This document shows, piece by piece, positions 48,443-56,374 of a stretch of 64,000 nt of DNA (positions are counted from its first letter, which is position 1; each line of letters starts with the position of its first letter). The translations under genes were made by a program, and so were the position numbers. The notes under the pieces are model-generated. The model had not been told where the DNA came from. It saw only the letters and a program-made list of their open reading frames with translations, and ran no database searches. Origin of the DNA: Methylobacterium amylolyticum (GTDB lineage Bacteria > Pseudomonadota > Alphaproteobacteria > Rhizobiales > Beijerinckiaceae); the NCBI RefSeq assembly GCF_030700245.1, contig NZ_JAUYZI010000021.1, positions 1 to 64,000 of the forward strand, read 5' to 3'.

Positions 48443-48934
48443 ATGCAGGCAGCCAACGCCAACGGCGCCGAGACCGGCCCGACCGAGGATTTCGTCACCG
48501 TCCATGTCGGGGACACCCTGTTCGGCCTCGCGATCGAGCGGGTCCACGACGTGTTCGTCCCCTCCGGCGTGACGCCGGTGCCGCTGGCGCCGCCGGAGAT
48601 CGTCGGGCTCCTGAACCTGCGCGGGCGGGTCGTCACCGCCCTGTGCCTGCGCCGCCGGCTCGGACTGCCCGCCGCCGGGGCGGGCGCCGACGGGCCGGGG
48701 GCCGGGATGGCCATCGGCCTGGAGCAGGGCGGGGAGACCTTCGCCCTGGTGGTCGACGGGGTCGGCGAGGTGCTGAAGCTCGGCGCCGACAGCCGCGAGG
48801 CCGTGCCGATCAACCTCGACCCCCGCTGGCGCGACCTCACGGTCTGCGTCCACCGCCTCGACGGCCGGCTGCTGGTGATCCTCGACGTGGACGCGCTGCT
48901 GAACTTCAACGTCACCGGAGCCGAGGCGGCGTGA
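48443..48934 (+). CDS. cheW: Chemotaxis coupling protein CheW
   Basis: Links chemoreceptors to CheA. 163 aa with FVTVHVGDTLFGLAIERVHDVF, the LLNLRGRVVTALCLRRRLGLP core and VDGVGEVLKL. The ATG has GGAGAGAAGCC upstream. Its stop overlaps the cheY start (TGATG), so the two are translationally coupled. Confidence 0.93.
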   Translation: MQAANANGAETGPTEDFVTVHVGDTLFGLAIERVHDVFVPSGVTPVPLAPPEIVGLLNLRGRVVTALCLRRRLGLPAAGAGADGPGAGMAIGLEQGGETFALVVDGVGEVLKLGADSREAVPINLDPRWRDLTVCVHRLDGRLLVILDVDALLNFNVTGAEAA

Positions 48935-49341
48935 TGACCCCCGCGACCGACGCGACCCATCCGACGACCTGCCTCGTCGTCGACGACTCCGCCGTGATCC
49001 GCAAGGTGGCCCGGCGGATCATCGAGGGGCTCGGCCTCGCCGTCGCCGAGGCGGAGGACGGCGAGCAGGCCCTGCGCGCCTGCGACGCCGCCATGCCCGA
49101 CGTGATCCTGCTCGACTGGAACATGCCGAACGTGGACGGCTACGCCTTCCTCCAGGCGCTCCGGCAGAGCGAGGCCGGCCGCCGGCCCAAGGTCCTGTTC
49201 TGCACCACCGAGAACGACGTCGGGGCGATCGCCCGGGCGCTGCGGGCGGGGGCGGACGAGTACATCATGAAGCCGTTCGACCGCGACATCCTGACGGCCA
49301 AGCTCGAACAGGTCGGCCTCGCGCGGGTCGACGCGGCCTGA
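48934..49341 (+). CDS. cheY: Chemotaxis response regulator CheY
   Basis: A 135-aa stand-alone receiver. The acidic pair is in CLVVDDSAVIRK, the phospho-acceptor Asp in VILLDWNMPNVDGY, and Thr and Lys switch residues in LFCTTEN and YIMKPFD. It should signal to the flagellar switch when phosphorylated by CheA. Confidence 0.92.
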   Translation: MTPATDATHPTTCLVVDDSAVIRKVARRIIEGLGLAVAEAEDGEQALRACDAAMPDVILLDWNMPNVDGYAFLQALRQSEAGRRPKVLFCTTENDVGAIARALRAGADEYIMKPFDRDILTAKLEQVGLARVDAA

Positions 49342-49415
49342 GCCGTCCGGCGCCCGCGCCGGGTGGCGCCCCCCGAACCCCGTGCATCCCCGATCCGATT
49401 TCCGAGGCCCTGATC

Positions 49416-50591
49416 ATGGTTTCGAGCCCAGCGGTCGCCCCGCCGCGCAACCCCGCCGCCCCGTCCGCCGCGCCTGCCGTGCGGGTGCTGATCGCCGACG
49501 ACTCGGCGGTGGTGCGCGGCCTCGTGGCCCGCTGGATCACCGAGGCCGGGTTCGAGCTCGTCGGCACCGCCGCCAACGGCCGCATCGCCCTGGAGATGAT
49601 GGCCCGCCACGACCCCGACGTGGTGCTGCTCGACATCGACATGCCCGAACTCGACGGCACCGGGGCGCTGCCGCGCATGCTCGCCGCGAGCCCGTCGGTG
49701 CAGGTCGTGATGATGTCGACGCTCACCACCCGCAACGCCGACATCTCGCTGAAGTGTCTGGCGCTGGGGGCGGCCGACTACATCGCCAAGCCCGAGAGCA
49801 ACCGGGGCGTGACCACCTCCGACGCCTTCCGCATCGACCTGATCGAGCGGGTGCGGGTGTTCGGCGCGGCCCGGGCCCGGGGGCGGCGGCCCGCTCCCGC
49901 GAGCCTCGCCGCGCCGGCGGGCCTTTCCGCGCCCGCGCCCCCCGTCGCCGCCGCGAAGCCCGCGGCCTCGTTCACGTTGCGGCCCAAGGCGCGGCTGGCC
50001 GCCCCGCCCCGCGCCCTGCTGATCGGCTCCTCCACCGGCGGCCCCAAGGCGGTCGGCGAGATGCTGGAGGGGATCGGCGCCGCTGCCCTGCGCCGCCTGC
50101 CGGTGCTGGTGGTCCAGCACATGCCGCCGATCTTCACCGCGGTGTTCGCCGAGCATCTGGCCGCGCGCACCGGCCTGCCCGCGGCCGAGGGGAAGGCCGA
50201 CGAGCGTCCGGAGCCCGGCCGCATCTACGTGGCCCCGGGCGGGCGCCACATGCACCTCGCGGCCGGCCCGAACGGCCCGACGATCCGCCTCGGCGACGGG
50301 CCGCCCGTGAACTTCTGCCGGCCGGCGGTGGACGTGCTGTTCAAGGACGCGGCCGCCGTGTTCGGCGGCGCCTGCGTCGCCGTGATCCTCACCGGCATGG
50401 GCTCGGACGGCACCAACGGCGCCCGCGCCCTGGTCGAGACGGGCGTGCCCGTGCTCGCGCAGGACGAGGCCACGAGCACGGTCTGGGGCATGCCCGGCAG
50501 CGTCGCCCGCGCCGGGCTCGCCCAGGCGGTCCTGCCCCTGCCGGACCTCGGCCCGGCGCTCCGCGCCCTCGTGACCGGACAGCCCGCATGA
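49416..50591 (+). CDS. cheB: Chemoreceptor glutamate methylesterase CheB
   Basis: 391 aa. The N-terminal receiver has VLIADDSAVVRG and VVLLDIDMPELDGTGALPRML. A Pro/Ala linker (about 150-190) precedes the esterase with Ser in LIGSSTGGPKAV, His in VVQHMPPIFTAVFAEHL and Asp in LTGMGSDGTNGA. It resets receptors during adaptation, opposing CheR, whose start overlaps the cheB stop (ATGA). Confidence 0.94.
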   Translation: MVSSPAVAPPRNPAAPSAAPAVRVLIADDSAVVRGLVARWITEAGFELVGTAANGRIALEMMARHDPDVVLLDIDMPELDGTGALPRMLAASPSVQVVMMSTLTTRNADISLKCLALGAADYIAKPESNRGVTTSDAFRIDLIERVRVFGAARARGRRPAPASLAAPAGLSAPAPPVAAAKPAASFTLRPKARLAAPPRALLIGSSTGGPKAVGEMLEGIGAAALRRLPVLVVQHMPPIFTAVFAEHLAARTGLPAAEGKADERPEPGRIYVAPGGRHMHLAAGPNGPTIRLGDGPPVNFCRPAVDVLFKDAAAVFGGACVAVILTGMGSDGTNGARALVETGVPVLAQDEATSTVWGMPGSVARAGLAQAVLPLPDLGPALRALVTGQPA

Positions 50592-51439
50592 CCGACCTCG
50601 ATTTCGAGTACCTGCGCGGCTACCTCAAGCAGCGCTCCGGCCTCGCCCTCACCCCCGAGAAGCGCTACCTCGTGGAGAGCCGGCTCACCCCGGTCTGCCG
50701 CCGCTTCGGTCTGCCGGCCCTGCGCGACCTCGTCGGCGCCCTGCGGCTCGCCCGCGACGGCGCGATCGAGCGGGCGGTGGTCGAGGCGATGACCACCAAC
50801 GAGACGTTCTTCTTCCGCGACCGCGTGCCCTTCGACCTGTTCCGCGACGTGATCCTGCCGGAGGCGCTGGCGCGCAACGCCGGGCGGCGGCGGCTGCGGG
50901 TCTGGTCGGCGGCCTCCTCCACCGGCCAGGAGCCGTACTCGCTGGCGATGCTGCTCCAGGAGGCGGCCCCGCGGCTGGCCGGCTGGCAGGTCGAGATCGT
51001 CGCCACCGACCTCTCCACCGAGGTGATCGAGAAGGCCCGTCTCGGGCTCTACAGCCACTTCGAGGTGCAGCGCGGCCTGCCCGTGCAGTGGCTGCTGAAG
51101 TACTTCACGCAGTCCGGCGAGCAGTGGACCATCGCTCCGAGCCTGCGGGCGATGGTCGATTTCCGCCAGATCAACCTGCTGCACGGCTTCGAGACGCTGG
51201 GCAGCTTCGACGTGATCTACTGCCGCAACGTGCTGATCTACTTCGACGCGCCGACCAAATCCGACATCCTGGCGCGGCTGGCGGGCAGCCTCGCGCCGGA
51301 GGGGGCGCTCCTCCTCGGGGCGGCGGAGACGGTGATCGGCCTGACCGACCGGCTGAGCCCGCACCCGAAGCACCGCGGTCTCTACGGGCACGCCGAGGTG
51401 GCCCGGCCGGCCGCCGTGCGGGCGGCGGCCGCGGGCTGA
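50588..51439 (+). CDS. cheR: Chemoreceptor methyltransferase CheR
   Basis: 283 aa. The N-terminal helical domain reads FEYLRGYLKQRSGLALTPEKRYLVESRL; the SAM-binding part has TTNETFFFRDRVPFD, RVWSAASSTGQEPYSLAMLL, ATDLS and VIYCRNVLIYFD. It methylates receptor glutamates. It is the last gene of the che cluster proper. Confidence 0.94.
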   Translation: MTDLDFEYLRGYLKQRSGLALTPEKRYLVESRLTPVCRRFGLPALRDLVGALRLARDGAIERAVVEAMTTNETFFFRDRVPFDLFRDVILPEALARNAGRRRLRVWSAASSTGQEPYSLAMLLQEAAPRLAGWQVEIVATDLSTEVIEKARLGLYSHFEVQRGLPVQWLLKYFTQSGEQWTIAPSLRAMVDFRQINLLHGFETLGSFDVIYCRNVLIYFDAPTKSDILARLAGSLAPEGALLLGAAETVIGLTDRLSPHPKHRGLYGHAEVARPAAVRAAAAG

Positions 51440-51477
51440 ACCCGGCATCCGGCCAGGGAGCGCGCCATCAGCACGCC

Positions 51478-52023
51478 ATGAGCACGATCGCGTCCACATC
51501 CGCCGCGCAGGCCTACGCGCAGCGCTCCCCCCAGTCGCCGCACGGCGCGCCGAGCGCGATCGATCCGAGTCTCTCCGCCGACAGCGCCGGATCCGCCGAG
51601 AGCGGCGCCTCCGAGGGCACCGGGGCGGCGCGGGCCCGGCTCGACCCGGCGTCGATGAAGGACCGGATCGACGGCCTGATCGCCGATCAGGTCGACGGCG
51701 GCAGCCTGACGCGCGATCAGGCCGACGCGCTGGAGACCCTGTTCGCCGGTCACGCCCGCAGCACCGCCGCGTCGGACGCGGCCGGCGGCCCGTCCGGCCC
51801 CGGCGCGCCGCCGCCCGACCCGGATACCGCCGACGCGGCGTCGGGCCCGCCGTCCGGCGGCGGGTCGTCGGCCGGCACCGCGGGCGGTTCCTCGGCGAGC
51901 GACCTGCTGGCGACGTTCATCCAGCAGCTTCAGGCGGCGCAGGCGGGCGGCGCCGGATACGGGGCGAGCGGCGCCACCGACACCGGCCGCACCTCCGCCC
52001 TGCTGTTCGACTTCCGGAGCTGA
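51478..52023 (+). CDS. Hypothetical Ser/Ala/Gly-rich protein downstream of cheR (181 aa)
   Basis: The protein is low-complexity, with long Ser/Ala/Gly/Pro stretches. A short ordered island (DPASMKDRIDGLIADQVDGGSLTRDQADALETLF) resembles an EF-hand-like or helix-turn pattern, and a C-terminal helix reads SDLLATFIQQLQAAQ. It has no signal peptide. It lies 38 bases after cheR and is probably cotranscribed, so a role in motility or chemotaxis is possible but unproven. Confidence 0.6.
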   Translation: MSTIASTSAAQAYAQRSPQSPHGAPSAIDPSLSADSAGSAESGASEGTGAARARLDPASMKDRIDGLIADQVDGGSLTRDQADALETLFAGHARSTAASDAAGGPSGPGAPPPDPDTADAASGPPSGGGSSAGTAGGSSASDLLATFIQQLQAAQAGGAGYGASGATDTGRTSALLFDFRS

Positions 52024-52264
52024 TCGGGCCGGCCCGCGCTTCGCCCGCCGATTCCCGCCCGTCCTGCCCGCAGCCCAGCATCGCCTTCGACCCCCGAAAG
52101 CCGCTCCGCGGGGACGGTGCCCGACCGCGCGCGCCGCTGCGCTCGCGCCGCCATGCGGCGACGGGCCTCGACGCGGGCGCCGGCTGTGCGCGGGAACCGT
52201 TCCCGATCGCGTTGCGGTACGGTCCACGACAGTTCGAGTTTGCGTCGGCCGATCCCACCAACCC

Positions 52265-52380
52265 CCCTCATCCTGAGGCGCCGGAGCGTAGCGGAGGCCT
52301 CGAAGGAGCCCTCCAGCCAGCCGCGCGATCCCTGGAGCCCTCCTTCGAGGCCCGCTCGCGCGGGCACCTCAGGATGCGGT
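52265..52380. repeat. Rhizobiales-type palindrome, copy 4
   Basis: Same arms as the other copies, but the right end has mutated (CCTCAGGATGCGG instead of CCTCAGGATGAGG). Confidence 0.85.
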
Positions 52381-52446
52381 GGAGGGTTGGGGATGAGGTG
52401 GAGGGTCGGAAACACCCCTCGGCTCGCCGCCTCGTGTCCCGTGGCA

Positions 52447-52531
52447 TTGCGATCGGGAACGGCTCCGAGCGTCTGTCGTGACGCGCGCTCTTTCACCGAA
52501 CCGGCATCCCCTTCGGCGCAGAGCGCTCTAT
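52447..52531. repeat. Interspersed repeat element A, copy 3 (inverted)
   Basis: GCGCTCTTTCACCGAACCGGCAT and CTTCGGCGCAGAGCGCTCT are the reverse complement of the start of the element at 13124. GCGATCGGGAACGGCTC at the left end keeps the direct orientation, so this copy is rearranged. Confidence 0.5.
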
Positions 52532-52583
52532 GTCGGGGCGCGGCGCGCGCCGCGACGGTCCTGCCATCCCCCCGGGAGATACC

Positions 52584-53582
52584 ATGACGGCGAAGCCGAA
52601 GGTCGCGTTCATCGGCACGGGCGGGACGATCGCGTCGCTCGGCCGCGACACCCTGGACATCCTCGACTACACCGCCACCGACCGGCGCCTGGAGGCCGAC
52701 GCGATCGTGGCGACGGTGCCGGAGCTGGCGCGCGTGGCCGATGTGGTGCCGGTGCCGTTCCGGGCGGTGCCGAGCCCGGCGATCGGGTTCACCGAATGGC
52801 GCGACCTCGTCCGGCTGTGCGAGCGGCTCGCCGCCGAGCACCCGGATCTCGCCGGCATCGTGATCGGCCACGGCACCGCGACCCTGGAGGAGACCGCCTA
52901 CGCGCTGAGCCTGACGCTCACCGTCGCGATCCCGGTGGTGCTCGTGGGCGCGCAGCGGCCGATGAGCGCCCTGTCGACCGATGCCGGGCTCAACCTCGTG
53001 GCCGCGGTTCGGGTCGCGGCGGCGCCGGCGTCCCGCGGGCGCGGGGTGCTCGTGGTGCTCAACGACGAGATCCAGGCGGCGCGGGAGGTGACCAAGACCT
53101 CGGTGGCGCGGCTCCAGACCTTCCGCACGCCGGATTTCGGGGTGCTCGGCCAGGTCGACGGCGCCGACGTGCGCTATTACCGGCGCTCCGAGCGGACGCC
53201 GCCGCGCATGGCCTTCGACATCCGGACGCTCGACGCCCTGCCGCGGGTCGACGTGTCCTACGCCTGCGCCGATGCCGACGGCACCGCGGTGCGGGCGTTC
53301 CGGGCGGCCGGGGCGCGGGGGCTCGTCTCTGCCGGCCTCGCCCCCGGCATGGCGCCGCCGGCCGAGGCCGACGCCCTCGCCGAGGCGGTCCGGGCGGGCG
53401 TGGTGGTGGTGATGTCGACCCGGGCGGGCAGCGGCGTGGTGCCGCTCACCACCCGGCTCGCCGATCGCGGGATCCTCAGCGCCGACAACCTCACGCCGCA
53501 GAAGGCCCGGATCCTGCTCGCGCTGGCGCTGACCGTCACGGAGGAGCCCGAGGCGGTGGCCCGGCTCTTCGCCAAGTATTGA
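52584..53582 (+). CDS. Asparaginase-like amidohydrolase with an altered substrate-binding residue
   Basis: 332 aa, type I/II asparaginase fold. The first catalytic Thr is in FIGTGGTIASLG and the Lys in REVTKTSVA. The second hallmark reads GHGTATLEETAYAL, whereas asparaginases have HGTDTMEETA. The catalytic Thr of that motif is kept, but the Asp that holds the substrate alpha-amino group is replaced by Ala. The fold is therefore certain while L-asparagine as substrate is doubtful. There is no signal peptide. An isochorismatase-like gene follows after 12 bases, suggesting a shared pathway. Confidence 0.85.
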   Translation: MTAKPKVAFIGTGGTIASLGRDTLDILDYTATDRRLEADAIVATVPELARVADVVPVPFRAVPSPAIGFTEWRDLVRLCERLAAEHPDLAGIVIGHGTATLEETAYALSLTLTVAIPVVLVGAQRPMSALSTDAGLNLVAAVRVAAAPASRGRGVLVVLNDEIQAAREVTKTSVARLQTFRTPDFGVLGQVDGADVRYYRRSERTPPRMAFDIRTLDALPRVDVSYACADADGTAVRAFRAAGARGLVSAGLAPGMAPPAEADALAEAVRAGVVVVMSTRAGSGVVPLTTRLADRGILSADNLTPQKARILLALALTVTEEPEAVARLFAKY

Positions 53583-53594
53583 GGAGGCCCCGCC

Positions 53595-54122
53595 ATGCCG
53601 CTGGTCGACCCCGCCCGCTCCCTCCTCCTCGTCGTCGACATGCAGGCCCGGCTGATGGCCGCGATCGACGCGGCGGAGGCGGTGATCGCCAACGCCCGCC
53701 GCCTGGTCGAGGCGGCGGGCCTGCTCGGCGTGCCGATCCTGCGCACCGAGCAGAACCCGGCCGGCCTCGGCCCGACGCTGCCGGAGCTGGCGGCCGGGAC
53801 GGCGGTGGCGAAGATGGCCTTCGACGCCACCCGGGCCGCGGGGGTGCTCGACGCGCTGCCGGAGGGGCACGATGTGATCGCCACGGGCTGCGAGGCGCAT
53901 ATCTGCGTGCTGCAGACGGTGGTCGGGCTGCGGGCGGCCGGCCGCCGGGTGTTCGCGGTGCGCGACGCGGTCGGCTCGCGCCGGCGCGAGAGCGTCGAGG
54001 CCGGGCTCGCGCGGATGGCCGCCCACGGGGCCGAGATCGTCACCGCCGAGATGGTCGTGTTCGAGTGGCTCGCCTCCGCCGAGCACCCGCGCTTCCGCGA
54101 GGCCGTGAAGCTGATCAAGTAG
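53595..54122 (+). CDS. Isochorismatase-family cysteine hydrolase
   Basis: 175 aa. The catalytic Asp is in LLLVVDMQARLM (Asp15), a Lys in TAVAKMAFDA and the nucleophilic Cys in VIATGCEAHICVLQTVVGL. The family hydrolyses amides such as nicotinamide, N-carbamoyl compounds or isochorismate. Closest in form are small YcaC-like bacterial members; the substrate is unknown. It probably forms an operon with the asparaginase-like gene. Confidence 0.85.
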   Translation: MPLVDPARSLLLVVDMQARLMAAIDAAEAVIANARRLVEAAGLLGVPILRTEQNPAGLGPTLPELAAGTAVAKMAFDATRAAGVLDALPEGHDVIATGCEAHICVLQTVVGLRAAGRRVFAVRDAVGSRRRESVEAGLARMAAHGAEIVTAEMVVFEWLASAEHPRFREAVKLIK

Positions 54123-54149
54123 CGGGCGGCGACACCGCGCGAGGCCCGG

Positions 54150-54248
54150 ATTCCGAACGGGCGCGCCCTCGCGCGGGTGCGGGCGGAGCCCGCGAACCCG
54201 TCGGGTTCTCACCCCGACACCCCACCGAAGGGCGGGGCGCTTCGGAAA
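54150..54248. repeat. Multi-hairpin intergenic cluster, copy 2
   Basis: The reverse complement of the arrangement at 18075-18170, with changed stems: GGGCGCGCCC, GCGGGC/GCCCGC, AACCCG/CGGGTT and CGAAGGGC/GCGCTTCG. Shared fixed parts are CGCGGGTGC, CACCC/CCCACC and GGAAACC. It lies between the convergent isochorismatase and ecfG genes and may also end both transcripts. Confidence 0.75.
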
Positions 54249-54250
54249 CC

Positions 54251-54868
54251 CTATCCCCGGCGATCCTCGAGGGCGGCGCGGGTCGCCGCGTCGGTGCCGA
54301 CGTCGCCGCCGCCCTGCATGCCCAGCGCCTCGATCAGGCGGACGCGGGCGCGGCTGACCCGGCTCTTGATGGTGCCGACCGCGACCCCGCAGATCTCGGC
54401 CGCCTCCTCGTAGGTGAAGCTCTGGGCGCCGACGAGGACCAGCGCCTCGCGCTGGGCGTGCGGCAACTGGTTCAGGGCGCCCTGGAACTGCGCCATCTCC
54501 ACCCGCACCTCCTGCTCGGGCAGGACGGCGAGGCGGCCCGCGAGCGCGCCGTCGGCGTCCTCCACCTCCCGGCGGCGCTTGCGCTGCTCCGAGTAGAACA
54601 GGTTGCGCAGGATGGTGAACAGCCACGCGGTCAGGTTGGTGCCGCGGCGGAAGCTGTCGGCCTTCACCCACGCGCGCACCAGGGTGTCCTGGACGAGGTC
54701 GTCCGAGCGGTCGAGATCGTAGGTCAGCGAGAAGGCGAAGGCCCGCAGCGCCGGGATCGCCCCGAGCAGGAGGTCGCGCATCTCGGCGTCGGCGCCGGGG
54801 GGCGTGCCCGCGGGCGGTTCGGCGGGCGCGCCCGGGGGGGCGTCGGCGGGGGCGGCGTGCATCATCAT
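54251..54868 (-). CDS. ecfG: General stress response sigma factor EcfG
   Basis: An extracytoplasmic-function sigma factor of the ECF15/EcfG group, which drives the alphaproteobacterial general stress response. Region 2 reads PALRAFAFSLTYDLDRSDDLVQDTLVRAWVKADSF and NLTAWLFTILRNLFYSEQRKRRRE; region 4 has LVLVGAQSFTYEEAAEICGVAVGTIKSRVSRAR. 205 aa with a Pro/Ala-rich N-terminal tail. Its start overlaps the nepR stop (ATGA), as is typical. Confidence 0.93.
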   Translation of the reverse strand: MMMHAAPADAPPGAPAEPPAGTPPGADAEMRDLLLGAIPALRAFAFSLTYDLDRSDDLVQDTLVRAWVKADSFRRGTNLTAWLFTILRNLFYSEQRKRRREVEDADGALAGRLAVLPEQEVRVEMAQFQGALNQLPHAQREALVLVGAQSFTYEEAAEICGVAVGTIKSRVSRARVRLIEALGMQGGGDVGTDAATRAALEDRRG

Positions 54869-55095
54869 CGCGGGGCCTCCCTGTCGGTCGTCGCGGCGAG
54901 ATCGTCGAGGAGGGCCTTCAGATGGTCCGGGACCGGCAGGGCGAGGACCGACGCGTAGTGCAGCCGCAGGCCGCGGCCGATGCGGGCGCGGGCGGCGGCA
55001 TCGAGCGGGCGCCGCGCCGGTCCGGCCGGGGCCGCGACGGCGGCGTCCTGGCCGGCGCGATCCTGCTCCTCCGCTGCGTCGGGATTCTTCGCCAT
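54865..55095 (-). CDS. nepR: Anti-sigma factor NepR
   Basis: 76 aa. The core helix region (ARARIGRGLRLHYASVLALPVPDHLKALLDDL) is the NepR signature, which holds EcfG inactive until phosphorylated PhyR displaces it. The ATG at 55093-55095 follows GGTGGGGAGC; a GTG three codons upstream is possible. phyR, often next door, is not in the 400 bases upstream, where the accessory region begins. Confidence 0.9.
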   Translation of the reverse strand: MAKNPDAAEEQDRAGQDAAVAAPAGPARRPLDAAARARIGRGLRLHYASVLALPVPDHLKALLDDLAATTDREAPR

Positions 55096-55370
55096 GCTCC
55101 CCACCGTGAGACGGACGGTGCGGCCGGGCCGGGATCGGGATGATCGGACCGGCCGCGCGTCCTTGAGGCGGCGCTGGTAGGAGCCGGGCGTTTAATCCGT
55201 TCTGAATTCCGTATTCATCGAATTTTAATCCGCGCGCGGACGCGGTACTACGGCCAAGATTGTCCCAGTCGGCCCGGCCCTGCCGGCGAAAGCTTGGCCT
55301 TATCTTGCGCGGGCGGGCGCTGGTGCGGGTGCGGCCAATCGAGCGGTCGGCGTTTCGCGGTCGGCTGTCG

Positions 55371-55403
55371 TGGTGCCGGTGGAGAGGATCGAACTCTCTA
55401 ACC
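55371..55403 (-). other. tRNA 3'-end remnant, likely attachment site
   Basis: On the minus strand this reads as the last 33 bases of a tRNA. There is a T-arm with 5-bp stem GAGAG/CTCTC and 7-base loop TTCGATC, then CACCGGC (3' acceptor strand), discriminator A and encoded CCA. The sequence before it is not tRNA-like, and no matching GCCGGTG acceptor 5' strand is found. The acceptor would suit tRNA-Thr but identity cannot be decided. Confidence 0.7.
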
Positions 55404-55490
55404 GCTCAAGCTAAGTTGCTGATCTAAATTGGATTTGCGGCGGATTGAACGGGCCGATGTGTAGCAGTTCCGTGGGGCAGCCTCAAGGTG

Positions 55491-55664
55491 TCAGATCCCA
55501 TCCTTCCGCTCCCCTCGAGCGACTTCCTTCCTCTCCTCGTCCGGAAGCGGCCGTTGCAATTTCAGGGCCTCTGCGGTGGGCGCCTTCAACCACGTCGCCC
55601 ACTCCTCCGGCTTGGTCAGCAGCACCGGCATGGCCTTCGGGTGGATCGGACCCACGATGCCTCT
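55491..55664 (-). pseudogene. C-terminal fragment of a SRAP (YedK/HMCES-type) protein
   Basis: The minus frame reads GIVGPIHPKAMPVLLTKPEEW, ATWLKAPTAEALKLQRPLPDEE and VARGERKDGI before its stop. This is the C-terminal end of SRAP-domain proteins, which crosslink to abasic sites in single-stranded DNA; IHPKAMPV and the WL.AP...AL.LQRPLP block are family hallmarks. The N-terminal two thirds, with the catalytic Cys2, is missing. Confidence 0.65.
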
Positions 55665-55671
55665 TGCCCTG

Positions 55672-55917
55672 TCACCGGGCCGGTGCCGGGGACCGCTGTT
55701 CGGTCGGTGCGGCCTGCGGGTCAGGGTTCTGCGGCACGGGGGTGCCCGTCCCGGGTTGGCCTGAGGCCGGCGGGTTCTGCCCCTCGGAAAGAGTCTGGTT
55801 GACTTGGGTCTGGAGCTTGTCCGCGGTCTCCTGGCCTATCAGCCCGTAGGACACGGCAGCCGCCAGCGCCACGGTGACGACGGCCCCGATGAGCGCGCGC
55901 TTGAGCTTGATCGGCAT
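55672..55917 (-). CDS. Small single-span membrane protein with Pro/Gln-rich tail (81 aa)
   Basis: Starts MPIKLKRALIGAVVTVALAAAVSYGLIG, one inner-membrane span with positive residues before it. It continues QETADKLQTQVNQTLSEGQ and ends in a disordered proline- and glutamine-rich tail that would lie in the periplasm. No family recognised. Such proteins occur in prophage-type regions, for example next to lysis genes, but none is seen here. Confidence 0.5.
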   Translation of the reverse strand: MPIKLKRALIGAVVTVALAAAVSYGLIGQETADKLQTQVNQTLSEGQNPPASGQPGTGTPVPQNPDPQAAPTEQRSPAPAR

Positions 55918-56020
55918 CGTCTCGGTCCCCGCCCGCGCACACGGCGCGACAGCTTCAGAACAGCGGCCCACCCGGACGGGTTCACGCGGCCGGGCCCATC
56001 ACGAACCGAGAGGATCACCC

Positions 56021-56374
56021 ATGCACCACGATGCGCACGCCCCCGCAGCTCTGCGGACGCTCAATTTCCGCCCCGGCATCAGCGGCTTGCCGCGGGCGTT
56101 CAGGGTCCGCGCGATGCAGTGGCGGGGCGTTCTGTGGCTGGTGGCGAAGGATGCGGGCGCGGCCATCGGCTGGCACCCGGACACGTTCAGGCACCGCCGC
56201 GGGGTGACCCTGACGGGGGACGCCTGGAGCTATGCCACGGTGCCGACTGCCCGAGGGGCACACATGATGGCGGTGGTGTCCCTGCCGACCCTGGGGGTGA
56301 TGCTGAAGGGCACTGAGGCGCAGCAGGCTAGAGCGTTTGGCCGGTGGCTATCGGAGCCTAGGGGCGTGGTTTGA
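56021..56374 (+). CDS. BRO-N-like / antirepressor-type protein (117 aa)
   Basis: The middle reads MQWRGVLWLVAKDAGAAIGW, close in pattern to the BRO-N consensus (W.VA.D...ALG.). The end reads VMLKGTEAQQARAFGRWLSE, matching the family's RSRKPEA..F..W segment. BRO-N proteins are phage DNA-binding antirepressors. The ATG has GAGAGGATC upstream. It contains only the N-terminal domain. Confidence 0.6.
   Translation: MHHDAHAPAALRTLNFRPGISGLPRAFRVRAMQWRGVLWLVAKDAGAAIGWHPDTFRHRRGVTLTGDAWSYATVPTARGAHMMAVVSLPTLGVMLKGTEAQQARAFGRWLSEPRGVV

Larger units (their letters stand above)
52024..52583. other. Repeat-filled intergenic region
   Basis: 560 bases without a gene. It holds GAACCGTTCCCGATCGCGTTGC near 52195, Rhizobiales palindrome copy 4, and an inverted element A copy. 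Arms of the type CCGTTCCCGATCGC and GCGATCGGGAACGG flank the palindrome, so the whole can be read as one composite repeat of about 340 bases. Confidence 0.6.

Noticed and set aside
45656-48853. 1065-aa open frame on the minus strand opposite cheA-cheW
   Set aside because: No family signal and a composition typical of antisense GC-rich DNA; cheA and cheW on the plus strand are certain.
46594-49341. 915-aa plus-strand frame overlapping cheA, cheW and cheY
   Set aside because: Only its last 135 codons (cheY) are protein-like; the rest is out-of-frame cheA and cheW.
55105-55370. EcfG-type promoter upstream of nepR
   Set aside because: GGAATTC is present in the AT-rich patch but no CGTT at the right distance; the site could not be supported.
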